From NCBI GenBank assembly GCA_016946835.1, contig JACVTC010000022.1, positions 167,501 through 231,500 of the forward strand: a DNA stretch of 64,000 nucleotides, in the 5' to 3' direction. A model generated the notes under the pieces. That model did no database searches. It was given only the letters and a program-made list of their open reading frames with translations, and was not told the DNA's origin. This DNA is from Neocallimastix lanati (nom. inval.) (taxonomy: Eukaryota > Neocallimastigomycota > Neocallimastigomycetes > Neocallimastigales > Neocallimastigaceae). Position 1 is the first letter of the stretch. Each line of letters opens with the position of its first letter. Below are positions 32,201 to 42,590 of the stretch, one piece after another. A program made the position numbers and the translations under genes.

Positions 32201-34360
32201 AGAAATAACGATAATAACATAAAGGGTATAAAAATCACAAAAAATGATTTTTTGAACAAAAATGTGAAAAAAAGTTTTATTAATAAAAATTTGAATAAAA
32301 ATTTCAAAAATTTCAAATTTAAGAATAAATTAAAAATTTCAAACCTTAATAATTATAAAAATTTATCTAAATCAAACCTTAATAATTATGAAATTTTAGA
32401 CCAGAAACTTATTGAGAATAGAATTGAAAGCAATCATAAAAATCTGGCTAATACGAAGATGAATGAAAAATCAAATTTGGAAAATAATAAAATATATGAT
32501 AATAATAAAATGAATGACTATAATTCAGAGAATGAATCTGAGGACAGTTTTAGTGATCTGGAACCTTTAGATAAAAGAAAACTAAGAAAGAACAAAGAAA
32601 AGAACTTTAAATTTAATATTAAAAGAAATAATAAAATTTTCGATAAACTAGTAAACAAAAATGATAAAATTGATAACGAGAAAACAAAAAACTATCGAAA
32701 AAGAAAAAGAAAAAATTATCAATTGAATGAAGAAAGAAAAATAAAAGAAAGAGTATCTACATCAAATAAACCATTTTTTGAAAGGAAAACAGACTCAGAT
32801 GAAAACGAAAGACGCAAGAGAAATAGAGTCAATAACATTAATACATTAATTCCCAAGAATTATGAAGAAGCTATGAATTCAGAAAATGCGGACAAATGGA
32901 AAGACGCAATTAACAAAGAATTACAAAATTTATATGGAAATAATGTAATGAAAATTGTTGAAAATAAAAATATCCCAAAAGGCATTAAGCCACTCGACGT
33001 TAAATGGGTTTTTACTATAAAAGATAATGGTATATATAAAGCTAGATTGGTCGTCAAAGGTTTTCGACAAATTAAAGGAGTTGATTATAACTGCACCTAT
33101 TCTCCTTCAATAGAAATGGATAGTTTTAGATTAACTATTGCTATTGCATCTATATATAAATGGGATTTAAGACAAATCGATATTAAAGCTGCATATTTGA
33201 ACGCTAAATTAGATGAGAAAATTTATGTACAAATTCCAATCGGTGATAAAAATTTCAATTGTGGAAAATCAGGATTATTACGAAAGGCTCTCTATGGACT
33301 CAAACAAGCTGGAAGACAATGGTTTTACGAAATCTCCGGTTTTCTTAAGAAAATTGGGTTAATTCAATATAATACAGATAGTTGTTTATTTGGTAAATAT
33401 AAAAATAATAAATTATGCTTATTACTAACACTCTATGTTGATGATATACTAATTGCAGGAGAGAATAAAGAAATTACCAAAGTTGTTTCAAAGATAAAAC
33501 GTAAATACAAAGTCTCCACAGATAAATCAGCAAACAAAATTATTGGAATCAATATAGTTAAAACAAATAAAGGCTACAAAATTAATCAAAAAGATTATAT
33601 TGAAAAAATGTTAACTAACTACAACATAAACAATACTAAAATAACTAGAATACCATGTATTAATGCAAAATTAGAAGATAGAGAAAACTCTGAGAAAATT
33701 AACAAAACTGATTATAAAAGATTGATTGGATCTCTATTATATGTATCAATAAAAACAAGACCTGACATAGCATTTGCAGTAAATCAAGCTGCAAGATTTT
33801 CTGAGAATCCAACAAAAGCTGATTTGAATGCAGGTATACAAATACTAAAATATCTTAAAAGTACCAAGGACTATTCAATTCATTATAACGGAAAGAAAAT
33901 TTTAAGAGCTTATTGTGATGCAGATTTCGCTGGTGATGAGGTTAAAAGAAGATCCACTTCAGGATATATTTTTGTATTAGGAAATAGCCCAATATCATGG
34001 AAATCAATTACACAGAAAAATATAGCCTTATCAACCACAGAAGCCGAATACTCAAGCTTAATAGAATGTACCAAACAAGCTATATGGATAAGAAGATTAG
34101 TTAATGAAATATTTAACAAAAACATTAGAATTAATATTAGAATAGATAATAAACCATGTAAGGATATAGCTGAAAATGAAAACCAAAAGGGACGATGCAA
34201 ATATATGGATATAAAATACAAATATGTTCAAGATGAAATTATGAAAAATGAAATTAAATTAACACTCATTGGTTCTAACTCAATGATGGCAGATCCATTA
34301 ACCAAAAGTACTTCTGGACCCAAGCTTAAATATTTCTCAGACTTCATCATGGAAATGTAG
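29243..34360 (+). CDS. Copia Gag-Pol polyprotein
   Basis: 1705 aa in a single frame. Residues ~50-250: gag (FHKWHSDLKLFL start, UBN2-like). ~275-288: CX2CX4HX4C zinc knuckle. D405-S-G: aspartic protease. ~535-585: GAG-pre-integrase with LWHARLGH and CEDC. Integrase core D597, D661, E697 (35 residues between the last two). ~890-1200: a highly charged Asn/Lys/Glu-rich region including a tandem INED/INEN repeat. ~1215 onward: reverse transcriptase with DIKAAYLNA and the YVDD site at 1398-1401. D1559 begins RNase H (AYCDADFAGD, then STSGYIF). Order IN before RT is diagnostic of Ty1/copia. No frameshift is needed, so the Gag:Pol ratio must be set otherwise. All catalytic residues are intact. Confidence 0.97.
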   Translation: MTKSDNSTVTGSSSKTSSKTTKTTNTSSTTMNDTLVEVEPPNIQTNTINKFHIQNFRITNENFHKWHSDLKLFLDSEELGDYISKNIKDINTNKKHLKYDSTVRIIILNSLDEYTKSLLNNCTSAYLMIKELKERFSETGPSRLFEIEMKIKKLEIENDDFKLYLDNLNLLFTEYNNEAKSQNKPELSEETKVLYSLEELNKVGIAYSFTFLYVEKTFKDLKEDITKLSTIIKKSKSIKRVEIKETYQHEDQINRVRNGKLPYNFNKEANSNEYCQYCHKNGHTTDNCFFNPSNSPNNNYRGEKKNINNKSRNKIKIKRTSLNRKGSKRNFKFYNVNYEEQNNSNSDSDPSFDFCFNIKTNCVKDNFNNSSITSRNIRVNKVTTEILKEENNIMEDNNIESWIIDSGTGINLSKNIKILSNIEEVANRGITYPNGQSDRIYKKGMYKGMYKNNNFSIGEVFYAPNIQNNLISTHYLCKKGFKLVMDMHNNKERLQIFKNNKLITTVYTNDENLFTLNTSSMKNKDYNINNVDLKLWHARLGHYYNQNLQKFLENNNIKEEKNDNINCEDCKISKLKKKPFNKTINKSSSPLQVVHSDIVGPLKPSPSFSGYKYYITFVDDFSRKCWVYLLKHKSEAVQKFIEFHKLMKNTCNYNIKEVRSDNGLEYNNSNFINYLKNNGIIFNHSTPGNPQQNGRAERINQTLDNCAKTLLSAAKLSPILWDEAIKCTCILYNLNPHQGINFKIPNEVFFNKKIDISKLKVFGCKIFFLNRYKQGKFENNTKPGIFLGYSSDSPGYRVLDTTSKTIIIVRGAYFNESTLGSLGTSFFHSSNPSDKQIEGEQDSQHDSQHQFSQSIYHNEFERNENKPNKINIEDNIDLMDEYNNENMLDNNSENEIINEDIINENIINENKINEDIINENKINEDKINDDKINEDKINENQNLAEKQEEILKNSNIEDNIKVSSNENHAKILHDNSKSNENNTIINRNNDNNIKGIKITKNDFLNKNVKKSFINKNLNKNFKNFKFKNKLKISNLNNYKNLSKSNLNNYEILDQKLIENRIESNHKNLANTKMNEKSNLENNKIYDNNKMNDYNSENESEDSFSDLEPLDKRKLRKNKEKNFKFNIKRNNKIFDKLVNKNDKIDNEKTKNYRKRKRKNYQLNEERKIKERVSTSNKPFFERKTDSDENERRKRNRVNNINTLIPKNYEEAMNSENADKWKDAINKELQNLYGNNVMKIVENKNIPKGIKPLDVKWVFTIKDNGIYKARLVVKGFRQIKGVDYNCTYSPSIEMDSFRLTIAIASIYKWDLRQIDIKAAYLNAKLDEKIYVQIPIGDKNFNCGKSGLLRKALYGLKQAGRQWFYEISGFLKKIGLIQYNTDSCLFGKYKNNKLCLLLTLYVDDILIAGENKEITKVVSKIKRKYKVSTDKSANKIIGINIVKTNKGYKINQKDYIEKMLTNYNINNTKITRIPCINAKLEDRENSEKINKTDYKRLIGSLLYVSIKTRPDIAFAVNQAARFSENPTKADLNAGIQILKYLKSTKDYSIHYNGKKILRAYCDADFAGDEVKRRSTSGYIFVLGNSPISWKSITQKNIALSTTEAEYSSLIECTKQAIWIRRLVNEIFNKNIRINIRIDNKPCKDIAENENQKGRCKYMDIKYKYVQDEIMKNEIKLTLIGSNSMMADPLTKSTSGPKLKYFSDFIMEM

Positions 34361-34373
34361 AAAATGCCAATGT

Positions 34374-34381
34374 AGGGGGAA
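34374..34381 (+). other. Copia polypurine tract
   Basis: AGGGGGAA abuts the start of the 3' LTR at 34382, the position of the plus-strand primer. Confidence 0.8.
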
Positions 34382-35355
34382 TGTTAAATATCACAGTTAT
34401 GTGTTTAATTACTGTAAAGATGTGATTATCCCAATCACATTTTAAATTAAAATTTTTCTTGTGTAATTCAAAAATGTAAATTATTCTTTGATTTATAAAA
34501 TAATAAGCAAAGTAAATAAATCATATGAACTAAATTTTTGAATTATATTCTTTAAGCCACAAGATAAATTTTTAATGTAATAATTTTTATAAAATTTAAT
34601 TCTGAGAAAATTATTGTTGTAAAATAATTTAATTAAAGTTTAAAACAAAATAAATTAATAATTTATTTTGTGAAAAGTAAGTTTCAAAATTTAATCATGA
34701 CTCCTTTAACATTGTTTTTAAATCGAAAATAAATAAAGACTTTACTTATAATATTAAAATAATAAATAGATAATAAATGTACTTAATTTTAATTATTTAG
34801 TATTTAGTTTAATTAATAATTATATTTTTCTAAATTTAGATATAGTTTATAAATTTATTATTTAATAAAATTCATTAGGATAGTTTTATATTAAAATATA
34901 TGTAATTTAAATAAAATAATATATTATCAATGTATTTAGGAAAAGTATAAATAGAAGATACTTTTCACATTTTTTCTCGATGTAATTGTTATTTTAACGA
35001 ATAACTATTAAATATTAATAAAATATATTTTAATAAAAAATTTTTTAATAAAATAAAATTTATTGTATTTTGTTATTGTAATCTATTTTTGTGTTTTCTT
35101 TTACAATTACATTGTACATTATACTACATTATTAAGTGTAAAATATTTCTTTTATTCGATAATATAATGCAGTGTAACGTTAAATGTTACCAATAATGTT
35201 AGACTAGAAAATAAATATTAATAACATGTAATAACATATTCTTAAATGAATAGGGTCTTTCTAAATGTAAAAGCAATAAATAAATAAATAAATAAATAAA
35301 TAAACACATAATAAAATATAAATATCATTTCTGAATTTAAGTGTTATATTTAACA
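34382..35355 (+). repeat. Copia 3' LTR, interrupted
   Basis: The LTR sequence at 34382-34412 resumes at 35111. Removing the 693-bp insert and one 5-bp TSD leaves 276 bp, against 267 bp for the 5' LTR. The excess comes from longer AAAT runs and a short insertion near 35328. Confidence 0.92.
34413..35105 (+). mobile_element. Solo LTR of a fourth family nested in the copia 3' LTR
   Basis: 693 bp from TGTAAAGATGTG to TTCTTTTACA, flanked by the TSD attac at 34408-34412 and 35106-35110. It carries a TATA-like GTATAAATAG near 34945. The sequence differs from the chromovirus, element B and copia LTRs. It probably arose by LTR-LTR recombination after insertion. Confidence 0.9.
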
Positions 35356-35360
35356 TGATT

Positions 35361-35924
35361 TATTCTAATACAATTTTAATTTTTTAAAAAAAGGCAGAAC
35401 TATTTTCAAACTTTATTTTTAAATAATTTTAAAGATTATTATGGTAAATTTTACAATAAATTAAAAAAATAAAATAAAATAGATTTTTAAATTAAATATT
35501 TTTACAAAGTAATTAATAATATATATTTTCTTAAATCGTCAATGATTGTGTTATATTTATTTAATTTGCGTTTATTTTTTTTTTTTATCTTATTTTATTT
35601 TCAATTATTATTTAATCTATTTAATTCAATTTTTTATTTTAATTTTTTAAAAAAAAAGAAAAAAATTAAATCTACTATGAAATTATTAGGTATTTCGAAT
35701 CTCTAAATTGATAAATACATAATATATATTATACAATGTAAATTTTAATAAAAAATATGAATGAAATTGGTTTTTATTTAATAATAATATAATTATATTC
35801 AAACATTGTATTTTATACGAAATATTAAAAAGGAGATTACTCTATTATCTTTATAACTATTTCAAATGAATTCAGTAATTCTTAGTAGTCATTATTTTTT
35901 ACTGGATAAACAATTATCATTAGA
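35361..35924. other. AT-rich intergenic DNA
   Basis: Nothing recognised between the copia element and the decayed frame at 35925. Confidence 0.5.
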
Positions 35925-36363
35925 TACTCTTTTTGGATAATATATATAATCAAATAAGTATCTTTAAAATTCATAAATTATATAAATCGGGAGATATTAA
36001 TTTTGAATTAGAATTCAGATTAAGAAATAAATACACCTTTATCAATATTAATGATTTCATTTAATTGTAAGAGTTGTCAATACTACGAGTACCTATTTAA
36101 AGAAAATAAAACGACCAGATACAAAATTATATATTAAATCAAGCTATTTAGCTAATATAAATGATGATCAAGATATAAAGCCTAGAAAATGAAAAAGAAA
36201 AGGAAAAAGGAAAAAAGAAAATATAAAAAATGCAAATATTTTGAAGCTCCATACATATGTCGATGCCAACTCAGAAAAAGAAATCACCGAAAAACGCTTA
36301 AAGAAAAAGTTGAATTCACCAAAAAAAGATGATACTGATGACAGCTTATTATTTTGTTTATAA
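35925..36363 (+). pseudogene. Decayed protein-coding sequence, family unknown
   Basis: Coding-like sequence in two frames. The first runs from about 35925 to 36064 (segment FELEFRLRNKYTFININDF), then a frame change and a second frame to 36363 (segments TSTYLKKIKRPDTKLYIKSS and NANILKLHTYVDANSEKE). A TGA at about 36187 breaks the second frame, and the C-terminal part is Lys/Glu-rich. Composition is balanced over ~140 codons, which is unusual for this DNA. It is not recognised as any family I know. Confidence 0.4.
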
Positions 36364-36447
36364 AATTATACTTTGATTCGTATCACCATTTATCCAAATA
36401 TTATACAAAACATTAAATTAAAAGATTCGTTTAATATTGCAACGTGC

Positions 36448-36479
<32 letters not shown>

Positions 36480-37063
36480 TTTAATAATTTCAATTATAGT
36501 GACGTTTAAAGGATGTTCAACAATAGTAGTCAAAATATCAATGGGAATATTTATAGTTCTTTTTATGGATTATAGCTTATTTAATGATAATATCGATTCT
36601 CCTTACATAAAATATTGATAATGTATTTGATACACATAAAAATACATTTTTAACTAATTTAACAGAATATTATGAAAATGCAATTAATAGTGAAAAAAAA
36701 AAAAAAATAAAAATAAAAATATTTAAAACAAAAAAAAAAAGTTTAATATAATTAGTCAAATATTCGATAAAACCATTTTCATTTCTTAATCCATCTCAAA
36801 ACCTATATACTTCTTATTTGAAAGTTATTATATTTTCACATTCAAACGACTAGCTAATTATAAAATAAATTAAAGACATGTCATTGCAAGATTAAATAAA
36901 CATCATTATTATTATAAAACTAACTGCGTCAGACTTTTAAACTAATATCTTTTGTATTCTATTTTATATAATTTTTATGCGAAATTACTAATATTAATAA
37001 TTCAATAATATCTATTTATATTATGTCTAATTGTCCTCGACTATGTGTAATAATTTTAAAATA

Positions 37064-37094
<31 letters not shown>

Positions 37095-37147
37095 TTTAAA
37101 TAAAACTGAAGTATTCTAAATTTCTACACAAACTTATAGAGTCAGAA

Positions 37148-37163
37148 TGAGACTCTTAATCTG
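37148..37163 (-). other. Possible PBS relic of a copia-like element
   Basis: These 16 bases are the exact reverse complement of 29123-29138, i.e. the copia LTR/PBS junction. The flanking sequence at 37162 starts TGATAAAAAT, as an LTR in minus orientation would. The rest does not match the intact element, so a related family or the tRNA half itself is possible. Confidence 0.3.
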
Positions 37164-37529
37164 ATAAAAATCTCAATATTTGTTTATTTGCTAACTTTAT
37201 TTATTTTGAAGCAAAAGGCTCATTTTGTTTAATAATACATAATTTAATGCTATTTATATATACAAAATATATTTGATGGATCATATCTATTTCAATACAT
37301 TAAATAACATGTTTTCATATTAACTATATAAAAGAGGTTTATAAATATGAAAAAAAATTTTTTTTCAAAACGATATTCATAAACTATATAAACTATATAT
37401 TATTATAATATATCCTATTAGTATATAATAAACTATTTAATATTTAAAAATTAAATGATGTAATGATTCTTTTATTATTAACTTCAATTAAATTAATATA
37501 TAAATAAATATAAATATTTAAAAGTTTAC

Positions 37530-37530
<1 letters not shown>

Positions 37531-37582
<52 letters not shown>
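37531..37582. repeat. (ATT)n microsatellite
   Basis: About 17 ATT units in intergenic DNA. Confidence 0.9.
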
Positions 37583-37583
<1 letters not shown>

Positions 37584-38128
37584 TCCAATATAATGTTACT
37601 TTTTATTAAACAAATATAAAAGTTTTATTTCTATTAGTTTTTTTTTTTTTTTTATTAAAAAAAATGAAAATTTTATTTTTTTCTTGTATTTGTCTTTTTA
37701 ATTTTTCTTTTATTTTTAATATAACATTAAATAATAAATTCATATATTTAATTACTGATGAAATTTATAAAAAAATGGCTAGATTGATAACAATAAATAA
37801 TAAATAATGTATATAAATATAAATTTTAAATATACTTAAAATAAATTATGAATAGATAAAATATTTATTGCTGATATTCTAATACAGCTTTTTAAATAAT
37901 TTACGTAATTCATTTCTTTATGAATCAATAAATTCAAAATTAACAACTAATTTATAGTTATAAATATTTCATTTAAAATTGAAAAAAAAAAGATTATTTT
38001 ATTATAGTTTAAAATATATCTTTATTAATATTTTAAGTATTTAAATAACAAGTACTAATATTAATATCAATAAAATATATTATTAATTATATAAATTGAA
38101 TCAGATATGGCTAGTCCATTTATCGAAC

Positions 38129-38159
<31 letters not shown>

Positions 38160-38938
38160 CAATAGTAAATTCTATTAAATTAAATGTTTATTGAATTTAA
38201 GATAGTTAATATATGTGTATAAAGAAAATAATTATAAATATAAAGATAAAAAAAATTGGAAAAGTTTTTAATTGCGTATTAACATCATTAGAGTCAATTA
38301 ATATTTCAAATAAGCAATAAATTTAGGTACCTTAATTGAGACAATTGAAAGAAAAAACATCTTAAAATTTATTTTTTATTTTTAGTTTTATTTTTTTTTT
38401 TTATCTACAAAATTAAAAAATAAATTAAAATATATAATTTAGTTATTATTGAAATTGGTACAGTACAGTAGTAATTTTATTATTGATTTAATTAAGTTAA
38501 ATCAATTATAAAATAACCGATTTTTTATTTTTGTTTTTTTATTTAAATACATCAATATTTTTTCTTATTATATTTCTATTCTGTAATAACAATTTTAAGT
38601 AATTTATTTAATTTTAATACTTAATACATATATATTTTATCTATTTTTTTATATTCATTATATGAAAAATTTAAAAGTTTTCTTTAATTTAGAGATTTTA
38701 GAAATATAAGATTTTTTTTTTTTTTTAAAAAAAAATTAAAATTAAATTTATTAAAATACTGATTAGGTTTAATAAAATGTATTGTCAATATTTTAAAATT
38801 TTAAACATGAGTTGTACAAAATCTATTAAATTATAGATATATTTTAAATAATTAATTAAAGAAAAAGAAATAAATAAAAAAAATTATTTTTTCTAAAAAT
38901 CATAATAATTATTTTTTTTCTAGTATTTTCTTAAAATA

Positions 38939-38969
<31 letters not shown>

Positions 38970-39030
38970 TTTTAAAAAAAAAAATATAATTATATTTATA
39001 ATAATAGTTATCATAATAATAGACAAAAAA

Positions 39031-39642
39031 ATGCCAAAAGTTTTAGAGCTTAATGAATTTTTAGAATTTTTAAATAAAGGGGAAGTGGTTAAATTTGGTT
39101 CTGATGTTCATCATTCTTTTCATCATTACAGTGTGGAAGCCCATAAACTAACTCATGAATTAAATTCTAAATATCATTCCAGAGATGAAGCAAGAGAAAT
39201 TTTTTCAAATATTATTGGAAAAAAGTTAGATGAAACTTTCGGTATTTTCCCTCCCTTTCAAACTGAATTTGGTAAAAATATTCATGTAGGTAAACATGTT
39301 TTTATCAATAGTGGTTGTACTTTTCAAGATCATGGTGGTATTTATATCGAAGATAATGTTCTCATTGGTCATAATGTTGTTCTAGCAACTTTAAATCATG
39401 TTGAAGATCCTGAACACAGAACTGATTCCATACCTAAACCTATTCATATTAAAAAAGGTGTTTGGATTGGATCTAATTCAACTATTCTTCAAGGTGTTAC
39501 TATTGGTGAAAATTCTATTGTAGCCGCTGGTGCTGTGGTTACTCATGATGTTCCACCAAATTGTATAGTGGGAGGTGTTCCTGCCAAATTTATTAGAAAA
39601 ATTAAAACATCTAATTTAAGAATGGAATCTTCAAAACTATAA
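39031..39642 (+). CDS. LacA/Maa-type hexapeptide-repeat O-acetyltransferase
   Basis: 203 aa, no intron. The N-terminal ~60 residues match the maltose/galactoside acetyltransferase cap (SKYHSRDEAREIF is a variant of its helix). Residues ~70-190 form the left-handed beta-helix of hexapeptide repeats (FGKNIHVGKHVFINSGCTF, IEDNVLIGHNVVLATLNH, then GVWIGSNSTILQGVTIGEN and ending GGVPAKFIRKI). H123 in the ATLNH motif is at the position of the catalytic histidine. The enzyme transfers acetyl from acetyl-CoA to a hydroxyl of a sugar or related acceptor, probably in the cytosol as a trimer. No signal peptide is seen. The bacterial-type family, the lack of introns and the isolated position are compatible with horizontal acquisition, which I infer and cannot prove here. 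Acceptor substrate unknown. Confidence 0.93.
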   Translation: MPKVLELNEFLEFLNKGEVVKFGSDVHHSFHHYSVEAHKLTHELNSKYHSRDEAREIFSNIIGKKLDETFGIFPPFQTEFGKNIHVGKHVFINSGCTFQDHGGIYIEDNVLIGHNVVLATLNHVEDPEHRTDSIPKPIHIKKGVWIGSNSTILQGVTIGENSIVAAGAVVTHDVPPNCIVGGVPAKFIRKIKTSNLRMESSKL

Positions 39643-41054
39643 ATATAATTATAAATACAATTACTTATAGAATAAACTCAAATTTATTTATTGATAGTAT
39701 TGATAGTTAACAAGAATTAAAAATAATAATAAAAAAAAAAAAAAGAAAGAGAAAATAAAACTAATAAAAAATTAATAAATATATTTAAGAATTGAAGTTA
39801 ATATAATAACTAATAGCAAAAAAAATATATAATAATAATACTTTAAAAAAAAAAAAGAGAAATAAAATGTAGAAATAATTAAACAATAACAAGTAATAAT
39901 TGAATAACAGATTAAGGTAAGAAAAAAAAAAGAAAAAAAAAATTAAAATTAAAAAATATAAAATTAATTTGATAAAATAAAATAATACTTTAATAAGTAA
40001 ATTATAACTATAATTTTAATAGTAATAATTATAATAATATAATAATAAAACAGGTATAAAACAACAACAACATAATAATAATAATAATAATAATTATAAT
40101 AAAATAATATATAAAAACTTAATAATGTAATTATTTTATTCCTTTAATTAATTTAATAATATTTTAATTAAGCAAAATAATAAATATTAAATGGTGTCTT
40201 CATATTGGTAATATTATAGTTTTTGTTTTTTATTTTTTATTCTTTTTATAATTCACTTAAAAAAATACTATCTAATAATTAATGAAATCAATTTATATTA
40301 CATATATATTTAAAAAGGGGGAATATCAGGAAATTGAATAAGCTAAGTATATAATAAAATATATATATATATATATAATATTTGTTATTCATAAATATAT
40401 ATATATATATTATTTTTTATTTTATTTTATTTTATTTTTTTAAATAATTGCTATATTATTCTGGTTAAAGGTGTTGGATTTTTTTTTTATATATGTTTTT
40501 ATAATTTTATTTATAAATAAGCATATTTAAATAAAGTAACATATTAAAAAATGTAAAAACGAAGATTTAAAATCCATATTTTACTTTTTTTTTTTTTATT
40601 TTTATTTTTATTTTTTATTTTTTAACATGAAACCACTACGTGATTATATAATATTTATTTTGCTTTTTTTTTTTTTTTTTTTTTTTTAAGATGTACTAAA
40701 TTAATGTAGTAATAATGTAACATACATAATGTAATATAATTAATATAATGTAATTCGAAATTTTATGTTCAACGTAACAAAGTTATATTGCTTAGAAAGT
40801 ATAAAAGTAATAATATGGGAATAGTGTCGACGGGATTTCCTGTTTCTTTTATAGTTCTTTCATGGATTTGTGCTTTTTGTTAGCATAATGCTATGCTTGT
40901 CTTGATGATTGGAGAGTCATGGTTTACAAATTTATTATAAGAGATAAATAGTATAATAAAAATTATCACATGTAAGAAAAAACTCTATTTAATAAGATAA
41001 ATTTATTTTTTAATTTTATTTCATTTAAAGTTTTATTCTCTTTTAATTCTATAT

Positions 41055-41086
<32 letters not shown>

Positions 41087-42189
41087 CGCTATTCTTTTTT
41101 TTTCTAATTTAACCAATAAATTAATAATATGGATTTCATGCTCTATAAAGATTTAGTTAGAATTTATGTGGAATAATAAAAGAGTGCTTAATACAATCCA
41201 TTATCCTTTTTTAAAATTAATTTTTTTTTTTTTTTTTTTTTTTTAAAATTAAATATTAAAGAAAAACAATTTCGATATTTTAAACTAATCAAAAATTTAA
41301 TGAATATAATCAATATTAGAATATCAAAAATTTGTCTATTAATAAATATCATAAATTCTCATATCGTTATAATATTATGATTATGATTTATTATGATTAT
41401 TGATATTGAAATATTCATCAACCAATAAATTATCAGTGAATTACAGTAAAAAAAAAAAAATTCCACTAAAATAAATAGTATACAAAAAAAAAAAAAAAAA
41501 AAAAAAGGATCGACCTTAATTTAATTTGAAATATTAATCCAATTTAATTAATTTTAATTAATTTAATATAACATTTTTATTTTATGAATTTAATTATTAT
41601 TATTATTATTATAATTATTATTTTTTTTTATTTTTTATTTCTATACTTTTTTTATACTTTTTTATAATTATTATTATTTGACTAGTTATTATTATTATTC
41701 AAGTGATGGTGATTTATCTTTTATTTTATTTTATTTTTTTTTTATTTTATAGCACACAAATTATAATTATCTATTTTATAATTTAGTTAAAAGAGTATTT
41801 AAATTTATTTTTATCATTATCATATTCAATTTTTAATAAATATTATTAAAATTAATGATGCCAATATTAAAAAATCATTATAATATTAATATGAACAATA
41901 AATTTAAATTAAATTAATTATTGATAACACTTTTTATTATTATTATTTATTTATTATGTTTTTTTTTTTTTTTTTTTTTTTATTTTTATTTTTATTTTAT
42001 ATTTATTGCTTTTTAATAAATATAAAATGATATAATCATAAATTAAAAAAAAAAAAAAAATTAAGATTTATTTTAATATACATTGGCATAACTATTAATC
42101 CAATTAATTTATTATTATAACTTTATAATGGTATAAAAATTTTTTTTATATTAAATAAAATTATATTATATATTATATATTATTTTAAA
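39643..42189. other. AT-rich intergenic DNA
   Basis: Simple repeats and poly-T runs throughout. The only notable stretch is 40799-40940, listed separately. Confidence 0.55.
40799..40940 (+). other. Island of unusual composition: possible small RNA or broken small ORF
   Basis: A TATA-like GTATAAAAG at 40799-40807 precedes about 125 bp that are visibly richer in G and C than the surroundings. It includes a GTCGACGGG segment and a 6-bp stem AGCATA-ATGC-TATGCT. As protein, ATG at 40815 gives 22 codons (MGIVSTGFPVSFIVLSW...), a TAG at 40881-40883, and then the same frame stays open to TAA at 40938-40940. It matches no snRNA or snoRNA I can recognise. It could be a structured ncRNA or a decayed exon. 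Confidence 0.3.
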
Positions 42190-42590
42190 TAATAAATAAA
42201 TAAATAAATAATGAATAATAAATAAATAAATAATGAATAATAAATAATAAATAATAAATAATAAATAATAAATAATAAATAATAAATAATAAATAATAAA
42301 TAATAAATAATAAATAATAAATAATAAATAATAAATAATAAATAATAAATAATTGAATAATAAATAATAATAAATAATAAATAATTAAATAATAAATAAT
42401 TAAATAATAAATAATAAATAATAAATAAATAATAAATAATTGAATAATAAATAATAAATAATTAAATAATAAATAATTAAATAATAAATAATAAATAATA
42501 AATAATAAATAATTCAATAATAAATAATAAATAATAAATAATAAATAATAAATAATAAATAATAAATAATAAATAAATAGATAATAAATT
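42190..42590. repeat. TAAATAA heptamer satellite (array 2)
   Basis: About 400 bp of the same 7-bp unit as at 11622-12130, in the same orientation, with interspersed AATTAAATAA and AATTGAATAA variants. The minus-strand frame through it is a repeat translation. Confidence 0.92.

Larger units (their letters stand above)
28858..35355 (+). mobile_element. Full-length Ty1/copia retrotransposon
   Basis: The 5' LTR is 28858-29124 (267 bp, TGTTAAATATC...TATTTAACA). The 3' LTR is 34382-35355, interrupted by a 693-bp solo LTR. TSD tgatt occurs at 28853-28857 and 35356-35360. A half-tRNA PBS follows the 5' LTR, one uninterrupted gag-pol frame (29243-34360) follows, and a polypurine tract precedes the 3' LTR. 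The LTRs differ by several substitutions and short indels (for example near 28946/35168, in the AAAT run, and a CATT insertion), so this copy is older than the chromovirus. Confidence 0.95.
36364..39030. other. AT-rich intergenic DNA
   Basis: Contains a poly-T run in a short, unconvincing frame (36450-36476), a PBS-like 16-mer (37148-37163), an (ATT)n microsatellite (about 37531-37582), a poly-A run (38132-38159) and (AT)n at 38937-38960 upstream of the acetyltransferase. No functional gene is recognised. Confidence 0.55.

Noticed and set aside
32062-32316. Minus-strand frames antisense to the copia polyprotein
   Set aside because: Hydrophobic shadows of the Lys/Asn-rich sense strand. Others at 29785-29973, 30253-30582, 31810-32040, 32860-33057 and 33910-34221 are rejected for the same reason.
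36373-36618. 81-aa frame with a Phe run
   Set aside because: Built on a poly-T tract next to decayed coding sequence; no conserved features and no clear start.
42185-42517. 110-aa frame of repeating YLLFII
   Set aside because: Direct translation of the TAAATAA heptamer satellite; no start context, composition or homology supports a gene. The same applies to 11989-12270.
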